In this document: piece after piece, positions 31,166-39,586 of the stretch
Position numbering within the stretch: the stretch's first letter is position 1
How the letters are laid out: each line of letters opens with the position of its first letter
From: Patescibacteria group bacterium
Lineage (GTDB): Bacteria > Patescibacteriota > Gracilibacteria > UBA1369 > LOWO2-01-FULL-3
DNA length: 43,213 nt
Reading direction: 5' to 3'
Assembly: GCA_018818755.1 (NCBI GenBank)
Contig: JAHIRL010000148.1
Span: 1 to 43,213 of the forward strand
Made by a program: the position numbers and the translations under genes
The notes under the pieces: generated by a model
Told to the model about the DNA's origin: nothing
Database searches by the model: none
The model's input: only the letters and a program-made list of their open reading frames with translations

Positions 31166-34100
31166 ATGTCAAAAGAGGGATGTCCGCATAATTGCGAGGT
31201 GCCTGCTAATGTGGAAAAAGTGTCTGAGGTTGGGCGTGGTGGTAGTGATGAGTTGCGTATTATAAAATCTAGCAATTCTGAGCTTAATCTGGTTTTGGAT
31301 GGATTGAATTCGCCTTTTCCGCATGCTCTTTTGGAATTTTCTAAAACCCTTTATCGGGATGATGTTACTTTTGATGAAGTTCAAAGACAGTTTGAGAAAG
31401 AGAATTTTGAGCTGGATAAGAAAAAATACCCTTATTCATCGGTTATGCTTAATACTGTTTTTTTAGACCAAGAAGGTTGGTTGAAATTGGATTGTACCAT
31501 GATCCAATATCGTTATAAGGCTGGGGATATTGTTAAGTGTAAGAATGAACATAGTAAGCATTATGGCAAATATCTTTTTGTTGAGGGTTTTCTTTATCGA
31601 TCTTTGAGTTGTTCCACTTTGGTTTATTTTAGTGTTTTAGATTCATCGGGGAATGTAGAGAAGCAGTTGTGTGAAGGATGGAGCATAGGGGCTTTTGAGG
31701 AGGAGTGTGAATTGGTTCATAGGTGGGGAGAGTATGATCCTGAGGAGTTTGGGGTTGATATTTCAAAAAGAGATAATGTTTTCGCGATTGATACTGTTAA
31801 AGGTGAGAGAAGAAGTAGTGAGGATGGGATGATAAGGGTTACTAATTCGGAATTTGTAGAAAATTTTTTTGAAGCAAGGAATTTTAATAAAATTTCTGCT
31901 GAAGACGAGCCGTTTAAACTGGAAAATGTCTTTGATGAGTATGTTGAAATGCTGATGCGTGTGGAATTTAAGGATTTACTTCAACGCTTGAATCACATTT
32001 TTCCGCTTAAAAATTATGATCGGATAATTGAGAAAGTTGATTTATGTAAGACTTCTGTGGAAATTCAGGATTATAACCATGTTTTCTTTGCCGGACTGAA
32101 GGAGAATTTTAAGGATGATTATAGTGATGAGCAGTTGTCCAAGATCGCCGATTATCTGAGGGAACAGAGGGAACGGTTTGATTTGGAGAAATTACTGAGA
32201 GAGTCTTGCACCTATATGCGGACTTCTGCAGAGCATAAAATCGGTGGCAACCTGAGACATGTTGAAGTTCCCAGGGAAAATATCATTGAAAAGTTCCCGG
32301 ATTTTGTGAATGATTTGGTTTTAAATGTGGCTAAGTATCTGGTTCCTTTGTTTGGAAGGAATGAGGATTATTATATGAATCCGGATTTGTTTCGAAAAAG
32401 ATCGACATATTTTTCAAACTTGCTGGGTGATTATGCTAATCCGTTGGATGCGGCGCGGCATGTTGTGGGAGTTGGGTTTAATGGGGTTAGTGAGATGTTT
32501 GATAGGGCAATGAATCGTGAATTTAAGTATTTTGTAAATGGAAAACCGGCTTTTGAAAAACCGGAAGAGCAGGAAGCTTATTATGAATTGTTTTTTGCGG
32601 ACAAAAAGACTGAACTGAGGGCGCATGTTTCTGATGCAATGTCTTTGATAAGAGAGATTTTTGATGAGTTTGATGTTACTGCTCTTATTATGAAAGAGGT
32701 TTATGGAGAAAATGGCTTTGAAATTCGGAGTGATATGAGTTTTTCGGATGTGAATAATAAGTTGTCTACTATCAATAAAAACCTGGCACAGGCTTTTTCC
32801 GGCTTGAAGAAGAAGTTTTTTGATCGTGCGGGTAGTGTTTTTGATAAAATTGATCCGGAATTGAAAAATTCTTTTAGTGGGATTTTTGACGCTATGGTGG
32901 ATTCTTTCTTTGCTAATTGTGGAATTAATGATGAAATTATCAAAACTGTTCATGGTATTTTTGATCAGTTTCTTAAAAATTCGGGGATGGATGTTTGTGT
33001 TGTTGAGGAACCGAAAACTTATCCGATAAGAACTTTGGAGTTTGATGGCGAGTTGGTTGATTGTCAGAGTGAAAAAGGTGGTTTTAAGGGTGGAGACATT
33101 ATTAGTATTAATAATCGTGGTTCTATTAAAAAATATCTTGTTGAAGGTATTGGAGTGAAGAATGGCCGTGTGTACATCAGAGATCTTACTTTTGGTGTTA
33201 CAGCCAAGACTGTTGATTATTTTGAGCTGAAAGACTTTGAGAATGATGATCCGCGGTATAAGGTGGAATTACTTGCCCGATGGGGGAATTATGATCCTGC
33301 TGATTATTCATATGGTCTTTTGAATAGAGTTGAAAATTCCAAGCCGGTTTATGAAGGGGTGCTTGGAGGGTATGATTACACCTTTTTGATGGATGATTTT
33401 ATGGGAAAGTTATTGGGGCCATTAAGGAAAATGGAGGTAGAGTTTAACGATCATGACCATAGAATTGATAATAAATTCGGAGAATATATTTGTGAGCATA
33501 TTATCAGGGATATAAAGTATACCGAGGGTAAGGCTTTGCTTCCAACCAGGCTGTTGTATTTTGATAGAGATATTTATTCGGTGTATCCCGCTGCTCCGCC
33601 AAGTTCTTCCGGGTCTAATGTGATTCGATTTGAGATTTCGACGGGTTGTAGTCACGGAAAATGTTCATATTGTAATTTGTACGAAAATGAAGATTATTCT
33701 TTGAAAAACTTTGAGGATTTTGAGAAGCATTTTGATTTGATTTGGGAGTATTTGGGAGCAAGGGTGATGAAAAAACAGTTTAAAAGAGTATTTTTGAGTG
33801 GAGGTAACGGTTTATCTATGAAAACGGATGATCTGTGCAAGATTTTGAAGTATGCTCGTAAAAATTTGGGGGTTTTGAGGAGGATTGAATCATATGCGAA
33901 TACTTTGGCTATAAAAAAGCATGGAGAGGAAGGTTTGAAAAGGTTAAAAGAAAGTGGATTGAATATGGTTTATTGGGGAGTGGAAAGTTGTAATGATGGT
34001 GTTCTTAAATTGAGCAGGAAAGGATATAGGTCAAAATCTGTTTCGCAGGCCGGGAAAATGCTTAATGATGCCGGTATTGGGATGTCGATTACTGTTATGC

Positions 34101-34438
34101 CGGGATTGGGTGGAGAGAAATTTTCTGAGCGGCATGCTGAAGATACAGGAAAAATATTGGGAGAGTTGGCGCCTGAGTTTTTGACTTTGATGAGTGTACA
34201 TGCTCCGGGCAGTCTTTGGGAGCAGGACATGAATGATGATATGGATAATAGGGCTTTGAATGAGAACGAACTGAAGGAAGAAATTTTGCTTATGCGAAAA
34301 GTTTTTTTACAAACAGCCAAGAAAAATCCTAACGGTTTCAAAAGGAAGGTCAGTATTGCTGCTCATGGTCCGAATATAACTCCCGTTTCTAATAATCCAA
34401 CAAGTTTTCAAACCAGAATTGAATTGGAGAAAAAGTAG
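31166..34438 (+). CDS. very large radical SAM protein with duplicated N-terminal module
   Basis: A 1090-residue protein; only the last ~270 residues are recognisable. Residues ~820-1060 form a radical SAM core: cluster-binding TGCSHGKCSYC with Cys828, Cys833 and Cys836 (a Cx4Cx2C spacing), the GG-type SAM motif FLSGGNG, VYWGVESCNDGVL, and SITVMPGLGGE. Upstream, two related modules occur at about residues 114-190 and 640-710. Each has GDI, a KYL(F/V)EG strand and an ending RWGxYDP (RWGEYDP, RWGNYDP). Between them lie ~420 residues of mostly helical sequence. The start is taken at ATG 31166; a GTG directly before it is also possible. The substrate is unknown. The Met in the leader is preceded by a good promoter. 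The gene has no co-directional partner. Confidence 0.88.
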   Translation: MSKEGCPHNCEVPANVEKVSEVGRGGSDELRIIKSSNSELNLVLDGLNSPFPHALLEFSKTLYRDDVTFDEVQRQFEKENFELDKKKYPYSSVMLNTVFLDQEGWLKLDCTMIQYRYKAGDIVKCKNEHSKHYGKYLFVEGFLYRSLSCSTLVYFSVLDSSGNVEKQLCEGWSIGAFEEECELVHRWGEYDPEEFGVDISKRDNVFAIDTVKGERRSSEDGMIRVTNSEFVENFFEARNFNKISAEDEPFKLENVFDEYVEMLMRVEFKDLLQRLNHIFPLKNYDRIIEKVDLCKTSVEIQDYNHVFFAGLKENFKDDYSDEQLSKIADYLREQRERFDLEKLLRESCTYMRTSAEHKIGGNLRHVEVPRENIIEKFPDFVNDLVLNVAKYLVPLFGRNEDYYMNPDLFRKRSTYFSNLLGDYANPLDAARHVVGVGFNGVSEMFDRAMNREFKYFVNGKPAFEKPEEQEAYYELFFADKKTELRAHVSDAMSLIREIFDEFDVTALIMKEVYGENGFEIRSDMSFSDVNNKLSTINKNLAQAFSGLKKKFFDRAGSVFDKIDPELKNSFSGIFDAMVDSFFANCGINDEIIKTVHGIFDQFLKNSGMDVCVVEEPKTYPIRTLEFDGELVDCQSEKGGFKGGDIISINNRGSIKKYLVEGIGVKNGRVYIRDLTFGVTAKTVDYFELKDFENDDPRYKVELLARWGNYDPADYSYGLLNRVENSKPVYEGVLGGYDYTFLMDDFMGKLLGPLRKMEVEFNDHDHRIDNKFGEYICEHIIRDIKYTEGKALLPTRLLYFDRDIYSVYPAAPPSSSGSNVIRFEISTGCSHGKCSYCNLYENEDYSLKNFEDFEKHFDLIWEYLGARVMKKQFKRVFLSGGNGLSMKTDDLCKILKYARKNLGVLRRIESYANTLAIKKHGEEGLKRLKESGLNMVYWGVESCNDGVLKLSRKGYRSKSVSQAGKMLNDAGIGMSITVMPGLGGEKFSERHAEDTGKILGELAPEFLTLMSVHAPGSLWEQDMNDDMDNRALNENELKEEILLMRKVFLQTAKKNPNGFKRKVSIAAHGPNITPVSNNPTSFQTRIELEKK

Positions 34439-34550
34439 TTTCTCGCAATTGCTGAAGTTTTTTTGGAAATGGAGTTCGCATTCGCTCACAGTTGCGCTTG
34501 TCCGAATTTCCCAAGGGGCAAGCGGCAAATTTTGCTTTGCAAAATTTGTG
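34439..34550. repeat. direct-repeat copy 1, beside the tRNA-Arg 3' end
   Basis: From about 34455 to 34550, directly abutting the genomic CCA of the tRNA, this segment is an imperfect copy of 34628-34729. Shared blocks in order: AAGTTTT, GGAG(T/C)TCG, TTGCGCT, ATTTCC, GC(A/G)AGCGGCAA, TTTT, GCAAAA, GTG. It contains a 10-bp hairpin (34526-34548, 3-nt loop) which on the minus strand lies just after the tRNA. The first ~16 bases (34439-34454) are plain spacer. Confidence 0.6.
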
Positions 34551-34627
34551 TGGTACGCCCGACAGGATTCGAACCTGTAACCCCCGGTTCCGAAGACCGG
34601 TGCTCTATCCAGTTGAGCTACGGGCGC
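34551..34627 (-). tRNA. tRNA-Arg (anticodon UCG)
   Basis: A full cloverleaf on the minus strand. The acceptor is GCGCCCG paired with CGGGCGT (first pair G-U), followed by the discriminator A and a genomic CCA (34551-34553). The D-arm includes AGCTCAACTGGATAGAGC, and the anticodon stem is CCGGT/ACCGG with loop CTTCGGA, anticodon TCG at 34591-34593. The T-arm is ACAGG-TTCGAAT-CCTGT with a 5-nt variable loop. It reads CGA codons. It is flanked on both sides by ~100-bp direct repeats. Confidence 0.97.
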
Positions 34628-34729
34628 AAGTTTTGGGATAAGGAGCTCGTCCCGCAGTAGCGGGACTCGCTTGCGCTCGCAGGATTTCCTATGTGCGAGC
34701 GGCAAGTTTTTTCTCCGCAAAAACTCGTG
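34628..34729. repeat. direct-repeat copy 2, beside the tRNA-Arg 5' end
   Basis: Begins directly at the tRNA 5' end and aligns with 34455-34550. It has an extra hairpin absent from copy 1: GTCCCGC (34649-34655), loop AGTA, GCGGGAC (34660-34666). A second inverted pair AGTTTTT/AAAAACT lies near its end. No ORF or promoter of its own is clear; any tRNA promoter would have to be inside this repeat. Confidence 0.6.
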
Positions 34730-34731
34730 AA

Positions 34732-34756
34732 GAGCGACCCAGGATTTGGGCCGCTC
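34732..34756 (-). terminator. probable terminator hairpin after secDF
   Basis: On the minus strand a 10-bp stem (GAGCGGCCCA / TGGGTCGCTC, one G-U pair) with a 5-nt loop lies 36 nt after the secDF stop. The pairing is perfect only in the minus-strand RNA (the plus strand has an A-C mismatch), indicating direction. A T-run follows only after 8 nt, so it may be imperfect. Confidence 0.5.
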
Positions 34757-34791
34757 AAATTTTATTGTATTTGTTCCAGTTTTGCAATGAT

Positions 34792-37700
34792 TTATGCCTC
34801 GTCAGTGCGTTCTTTTTTCTTTTCGGCTCTAAGTGTCCATTTAATAAGCAATGGAGTCGCTGTGAATATTGATGAATAAGTACCGACGATTGTTCCCAAA
34901 GTTAGAGCCAGAATGAAGTAAAAGATCGATGGGCTTCCCAATAATAATACTGCAACAAGTGTGAATAATGTTGAAAGAGAAGTGTTGATTGATCTTGTGA
35001 AGCTTTGGCGAAGGGCTTGGTTGGCCACATGCTCCAAAGTTTCGTCTCTTTCTTTTGTAATTAGTCTTTCACGCAGTCTGTCGAAAATAACGATGGTGTC
35101 GTTTACGGAATAACCGAATACTGTGAGCATCGCGGTTATGAAAAGGGCGTCGATTTCTACATTGAAGAATTGTCCGAGGATAACAAAAACTCCTGTGACA
35201 ATGAGCATGTCGTGGGCTAGTGCGGCGATTGCGCAGGCTCCGAAACGCCATGGGCTTACCTCTTTTGGGACTTTTCTAAAGGCGATTGCTACATAGATAA
35301 TGATCATTACCAATGCGAATATTATGGCAATTACAGCTTTTTCCAGTAGAGTTTTTCCGATAACCGGCCCTATTGTTGTAAATCTTGGTTCTGTGAATTC
35401 CGGAAGAGTCTCTTTCATTTTTTCTACGATGGTTTTGTGGGCTGATGAATCCAGGTATTTGGTTTTTACAACGAAGGAGTTTTCTTCTGATGCTAGTATC
35501 TGGATGTTTGTTAGATCTATTTTCGTTGTAGGGTCTGCGCTAATTACGGTTTCTCCTTCAACAGTTTCTTTCGGGCTTTCATTTACAACTGCAATGGATC
35601 CGTCTTGCATTTCTTCTTCGATGCTAACAAGTGTGTCTGCCAAAACTTGTTTTTCTACCGGTTCTGAAAATTTGAATTCCATCAAGCTTCCTCCCGTAAA
35701 GTCCAGTCCGAGGTTGAGACCAAAGATGATGATTGCGGCTAGGGAGGCAGTTACGAGTCCACCGGATACTGTGAGCCAAGTTTTTGAATTTTTGATGAAG
35801 TTGAATTTGTTTTCTTTTTTAGCCGGATTAACTCCAAAGGCTTTTAGGTTTTCGGCAAGTTTTGTTCCGATGAAGCTTTGCAATAAAGTTTTTGTAACAG
35901 TAATTGCTGTGAACATGGAGACCAAAATACCTGCGGCCAGGTTGAAGGCAAATCCTTTGATGATTGAAGAACCGAAGTAGAAAAGGATTGCACATGTTAG
36001 GAGTGTTGAAAAGTTTGAATCTCGAATGGCGCTCCAGGCTCTATTAAATCCGGATTCGACAGCGGATTTATATGGTTTTCCTTCTTTTAGTTCTTCCTTA
36101 AATCTTTCGAAAATAAGGATGTTGGCATCTACGGCCATACCTATTGATAAGATAATTCCCGCTACACCAGCAAGTGTTAGCACTATTCCGGTTTTGAGTA
36201 GGAATATTAGGAAGAAGAATCCCACACAACTCAGTAGGAAGGAAAGAGTTTTTTCCCATGCGGAATCTTTGTTGTTGATGATTTTAAATACCAGAAATCC
36301 AAATACGGCTAGTGCTCCTAGCAAGGCAATTCCCACATGTAGCTCGGATTTTATTAGGAAAAGGAAAATTGAGGCATAAACAACTAGAGCGATTGCGGCC
36401 ATAATTCCGGCGGCTCTGTAATATAGAACCATGAAGATTATTACTAATGCTAGGCCGATAAGGCCTGCTGTAAGACTTTTTGTAAGAGCTTCGTGTCCGA
36501 GAGTGGCTCCGATTGTATATTCTCCGGTTAAGACGATTGGAGCGGGGATTGCGCCTGTGTTTAGATCTCGTGCCAGGTTTTTTGCTTCGTCTGTTGTGAA
36601 TTCACCGGTGATTTGTGCCGATCCTCCTGCAATTTTCCCTTGTACTTCAGGGGCGGAAATCTGATCTCCTCCCACGAAAATCGCTACTCTTTTCCCGACA
36701 TTTCTTTCTGTTATTTCCTCGAAAAGTTTGGCTCCTTCATCGTTAAATTGGATTGTTACATATGGTTGGTAGAACTGATCAAGTTGAACATCCGCATGAA
36801 TAAAGTGTTTTCCTGTTAATCCGGTTTCTTTCCAGGGATTTGGAAGAGTTGAGTAAGTTAGTAATTCGTATTTGTATTGTTTTTCTTTGATATCAGTAAG
36901 GACTTCGTCGGCTTTAATGATGTGGTATCCAAATTTAGTGTTGACGATGTCACTTATATCTCCGCTTTTTTCAAAGGCCAAAGCGGCTTGTTCGAAATCG
37001 TAAACATAAGTTCCGTCTCCTGTTACGGGGGTGGAAAGTCTTCCTCCCTGGTCTTTATTGCTGGCATCGTCCGAATTTTCTTGGGCTAGAATTGCGAAAT
37101 CTTCTCCTTGATCCACTTTTGCTTTTATTTCTTTTGCAAGTTCGTAGGCTTCTTCTTTTGTGCGGGTAATACTTTCATCGGCTTGTTCACTTCCCGCATA
37201 AGCTATTAAAATGTGGCTTACTGCTACTTCTTTTTCATCTTTTACGGCTTCGTCAACATCAACGAGTTTTACAATTCCATAACCGCTATCTTCGACGGCT
37301 TGTCCGGATTCGTTAATTACAAAAGTTCCGCCGGTTTCTATTAGGCCGTAAAACTCACCAATCTCCATTGTTGTAAGCTTTTCTTTTAAATAAGAGGGGA
37401 GTTCGCTTTCAAAGACATATTCCGAAGTATCGTGTTTTGCGAGTCCCGGAAAGGCCTGAACCTCTTCCTGTGCGACAACTTCGTAATCTGCTCCTTCTTT
37501 GATTTTATTTAGTGTTTTTTGGGCGTCCTCATGGATACGATCTTTTTCTTCGGGATCTATTTGTTGTTTTTCTTCTTTAAATTCCAATTGGATGGTTTTT
37601 CCGACTGTTGCTTTTGCTTTTTCCAAACTGACTAATTTTTTCTGATCGTCCGTTAGTTCTCCCACTTTCACTCCTTCTTTTCCGAGGTATGTATCTACAT

Positions 37701-38061
37701 CTTCCTGGCTTATTGTAGCTGATTCTGCTAGTTCTACCACAATGTGGTTTTCACCGGCAATTTCTGATGTGTAAATGTTTGGTTCGGCAACTCCCAGTCC
37801 GTTTACACGCCTTTCAATAACTTCCAGCACACCATCAATAATGTCTTCCCGATCGGCTTCGGGCACTTTTCTCAGATCAATCTTATAATCCAGTTGGGAT
37901 CCTCCCTGAAGGTCTAGCCCTAGGTGAATTTTGGTGTTTGTGATTGAGTCCGGCAGAAATGGAAGAATTGTTTTTTGAGTTTGTTGGGGGAGACTGTAAA
38001 AACCAAAGACCAATACTAATAGAAGTGTGGCGATAATTTTCCAGTTTAGAAATCTTTTCAT
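34792..38061 (-). CDS. secDF: SecDF fusion with two inserted parvulin-like (PpiC) domains
   Basis: Membrane motor that uses ion flow to help pull preproteins out of the SecYEG channel. The start is set at ATG 38061 (MKRFLNWKII), 10 nt after the cupin stop; a longer in-frame ATG at 38139 would overlap that gene. SecD signature LGLDLQGGSQLDYKI and TM motif GMAVDANILIFERFKEEL; SecF signature LGLDFTGGSLMEFKF and GYSVNDTIVIFDRLRE. Inserted in the SecD external domain are two parvulin-like units. The second (~residues 275-385) is clear: VAVSHILIAY, DFAILAQENSDD, QGGRLSTPV, AALAFEKSGDIS and FGYHIIKADEV. The first (~170-270) is degenerate. It may couple export to prolyl isomerisation or chaperoning; this is inference. 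Total ~1089 residues. Confidence 0.92.
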   Translation of the reverse strand: MKRFLNWKIIATLLLVLVFGFYSLPQQTQKTILPFLPDSITNTKIHLGLDLQGGSQLDYKIDLRKVPEADREDIIDGVLEVIERRVNGLGVAEPNIYTSEIAGENHIVVELAESATISQEDVDTYLGKEGVKVGELTDDQKKLVSLEKAKATVGKTIQLEFKEEKQQIDPEEKDRIHEDAQKTLNKIKEGADYEVVAQEEVQAFPGLAKHDTSEYVFESELPSYLKEKLTTMEIGEFYGLIETGGTFVINESGQAVEDSGYGIVKLVDVDEAVKDEKEVAVSHILIAYAGSEQADESITRTKEEAYELAKEIKAKVDQGEDFAILAQENSDDASNKDQGGRLSTPVTGDGTYVYDFEQAALAFEKSGDISDIVNTKFGYHIIKADEVLTDIKEKQYKYELLTYSTLPNPWKETGLTGKHFIHADVQLDQFYQPYVTIQFNDEGAKLFEEITERNVGKRVAIFVGGDQISAPEVQGKIAGGSAQITGEFTTDEAKNLARDLNTGAIPAPIVLTGEYTIGATLGHEALTKSLTAGLIGLALVIIFMVLYYRAAGIMAAIALVVYASIFLFLIKSELHVGIALLGALAVFGFLVFKIINNKDSAWEKTLSFLLSCVGFFFLIFLLKTGIVLTLAGVAGIILSIGMAVDANILIFERFKEELKEGKPYKSAVESGFNRAWSAIRDSNFSTLLTCAILFYFGSSIIKGFAFNLAAGILVSMFTAITVTKTLLQSFIGTKLAENLKAFGVNPAKKENKFNFIKNSKTWLTVSGGLVTASLAAIIIFGLNLGLDFTGGSLMEFKFSEPVEKQVLADTLVSIEEEMQDGSIAVVNESPKETVEGETVISADPTTKIDLTNIQILASEENSFVVKTKYLDSSAHKTIVEKMKETLPEFTEPRFTTIGPVIGKTLLEKAVIAIIFALVMIIIYVAIAFRKVPKEVSPWRFGACAIAALAHDMLIVTGVFVILGQFFNVEIDALFITAMLTVFGYSVNDTIVIFDRLRERLITKERDETLEHVANQALRQSFTRSINTSLSTLFTLVAVLLLGSPSIFYFILALTLGTIVGTYSSIFTATPLLIKWTLRAEKKKERTDEA

Positions 38062-38071
38062 TTTTTTAAAG

Positions 38072-38488
38072 TTAATTATTATTTTGTTGAGATAGTTGGC
38101 GATCCAGGTCTTCGTTGTTGCCTTTTCCGTCTCTGCCATAGTCGTCGGAAAGTTTTACAACATCGTCCAGTTCGGGCGTAGAAACCTCAAAAATCTCGCT
38201 ATCTTCAAGAGCTTCAAGGCGGTGGATAGTATAGGGATGAACATCAATTTTGTCACCTTCGTTTAAAATTTTGTCTTGCAGGTTGTTTTCATCTGTGCCG
38301 TAAGTAAATTTCACTTTTCCTTTATAGATGTACTGAGTTTCGATTTTTTTCTCGTGATATTGCAGGCTGTAGCGGTGTCCTTTGCTTACTTTGAGGATTT
38401 TGCCAGCGTATTTGTCGTTGTGGGCAAACCAGATTTCTTCGCCCCAGGGTTTTGGTTTTATTTGAACTTGATGCGGGGAATCGTTCAT
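38072..38488 (-). CDS. mannose-6-phosphate isomerase-like cupin (type II PMI domain)
   Basis: A 138-residue single cupin matching the C-terminal isomerase domain of bifunctional ManC/AlgA. KPWGEEIWF opens the fold, SLQYHEKKIETQYIYKG carries the metal-binding His and Glu, and HPYTIHRLEA has the last His. DDVVKLSDDYGRDG is the family C-terminal signature. It would supply mannose-6-phosphate from fructose-6-phosphate for GDP-mannose synthesis. The nucleotidyltransferase half is a separate gene 62 nt upstream. A short Asn/Gln-rich tail follows. It is 10 nt upstream of secDF. Confidence 0.88.
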   Translation of the reverse strand: MNDSPHQVQIKPKPWGEEIWFAHNDKYAGKILKVSKGHRYSLQYHEKKIETQYIYKGKVKFTYGTDENNLQDKILNEGDKIDVHPYTIHRLEALEDSEIFEVSTPELDDVVKLSDDYGRDGKGNNEDLDRQLSQQNNN

Positions 38489-38550
38489 ATGTGGTCTTTA
38501 CAAAATTCCCCAATAATATATAGGAAAAAAAGGGCAATTGGAAGTTAAGA

Positions 38551-39573
38551 TTAGAGGAGTTTCTTAATATTTTTGGCTTCTTCCATACTACAATTCAGCA
38601 GACCTGTCGGGCTGTCGATTATTACCTGGTTTTTGAGGCCAATTAGTTTGAGGGGTTTTTGGTTGTCGGCGTAAATTAGGCAGCCTTCGCAGTCTTCTAG
38701 GCTTACGGGGCCGCGGGTGATGTTTTCTCCGGGAGTCTTTGCCAGTTCTTTATAAATAGCTTCCCAGTTGCCGGCATCGACTATTTCTAGGTTTGCTTTG
38801 ATGATTCTTACTTGAGATGGATCAACTTTTTCCATGATAGCGTAGTCGATGGAGATTTTTTCGAGAGTGGGGTAGAGGTCGTGGCAGGTTTCGGGGTTTT
38901 TGATGATTTTTTGGAGGATTTCGTAGGTTTTTGGTTGGTGGATGCGGAAAGCTTCGAGTAGTGTACTTCCTTTCCAGACATAAAGACCGGTGTTCCAGAG
39001 GTAATTACCTTCTTCGATGAATTTTTTGGCAGTTTCTTCGTTTGGTTTTTCTACGAAATGGTCGAGCTTGTAAACTTCCGTTTCACCGATTTTTTGATCA
39101 AGCTCTTTTAGTTTAACATATCCGTAGTTTGGGTTTGGAGAGGCGGCTGGAATTTCGATGATGTTTAGGGTGCCTTGTTTTTCGGCTACTTCTACAGCTA
39201 TACGGAGTTTTTCCTGGAATTCGGTTTTATTTTTGATTATTTGATCGGCGTAGATGGTTGCGATGGCTTCTCCTGGGTGTTTTTGTTCGATTACTGCTGC
39301 TGCATATCCGAGGCAAGGGGCTGTGTCTCGCAGGGCGGGTTCGATTATGTAGTTTTGCTCGGAGATGTTGGGGGCGAGTTCTTTTATAAGTTCAATGTGC
39401 TTTTCGTTCAGGGCGATGAATATGTCTTTGGGATCAAGAAAATTCACTAATTCAAGTGCTTCCTCAAACATTGTTTTATCTGAGATTAATTTTTGAAATT
39501 GTTTGGGTTTTTCGGGGGTGGAAAGGGGCCAAAGTCTGGTACCGCCGCCTCCGGCTAGGATTAGTGCTTTCAT
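38551..39573 (-). CDS. manC: mannose-1-phosphate guanylyltransferase
   Basis: Makes GDP-mannose from mannose-1-phosphate and GTP, feeding surface glycans or glycolipids. The 340 residues correspond to the nucleotidyltransferase half only. Signature LAGGGGTRLWPLS with PEKPKQF at the N-terminus, IIEPALRDTAPCLGYAA, NYGYVK, FVEKP, and LWNTGLYVWKG in order. The isomerase (cupin) half of bifunctional ManC is encoded separately at 38072. It begins 13 nt after the gpmI stop, in a cluster with sugar metabolism and export genes. Confidence 0.9.
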   Translation of the reverse strand: MKALILAGGGGTRLWPLSTPEKPKQFQKLISDKTMFEEALELVNFLDPKDIFIALNEKHIELIKELAPNISEQNYIIEPALRDTAPCLGYAAAVIEQKHPGEAIATIYADQIIKNKTEFQEKLRIAVEVAEKQGTLNIIEIPAASPNPNYGYVKLKELDQKIGETEVYKLDHFVEKPNEETAKKFIEEGNYLWNTGLYVWKGSTLLEAFRIHQPKTYEILQKIIKNPETCHDLYPTLEKISIDYAIMEKVDPSQVRIIKANLEIVDAGNWEAIYKELAKTPGENITRGPVSLEDCEGCLIYADNQKPLKLIGLKNQVIIDSPTGLLNCSMEEAKNIKKLL

Positions 39574-39586
39574 TTTTGAGTTGTTG

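Noticed and set aside
34649..34666. GC-rich hairpin between the tRNA and secDF as a terminator
   Set aside because: It has a 7-bp stem but no T-run on either side; it is listed as part of repeat copy 2 instead.
34307..34720. Minus-strand ORF of 137 residues across the tRNA and radical SAM 3' end
   Set aside because: It reads through the tRNA and the repeats and has no coding character.
35300..35980. 226-residue plus-strand ORF opposite secDF
   Set aside because: Antisense of SecF/SecD membrane helices; the forward gene is unmistakable.
38062..38139. 26-residue N-terminal extension of SecDF
   Set aside because: It would overlap the cupin gene by 68 nt and precedes the real signal-anchor (MKRFLNW); the start at 38061 fits better.
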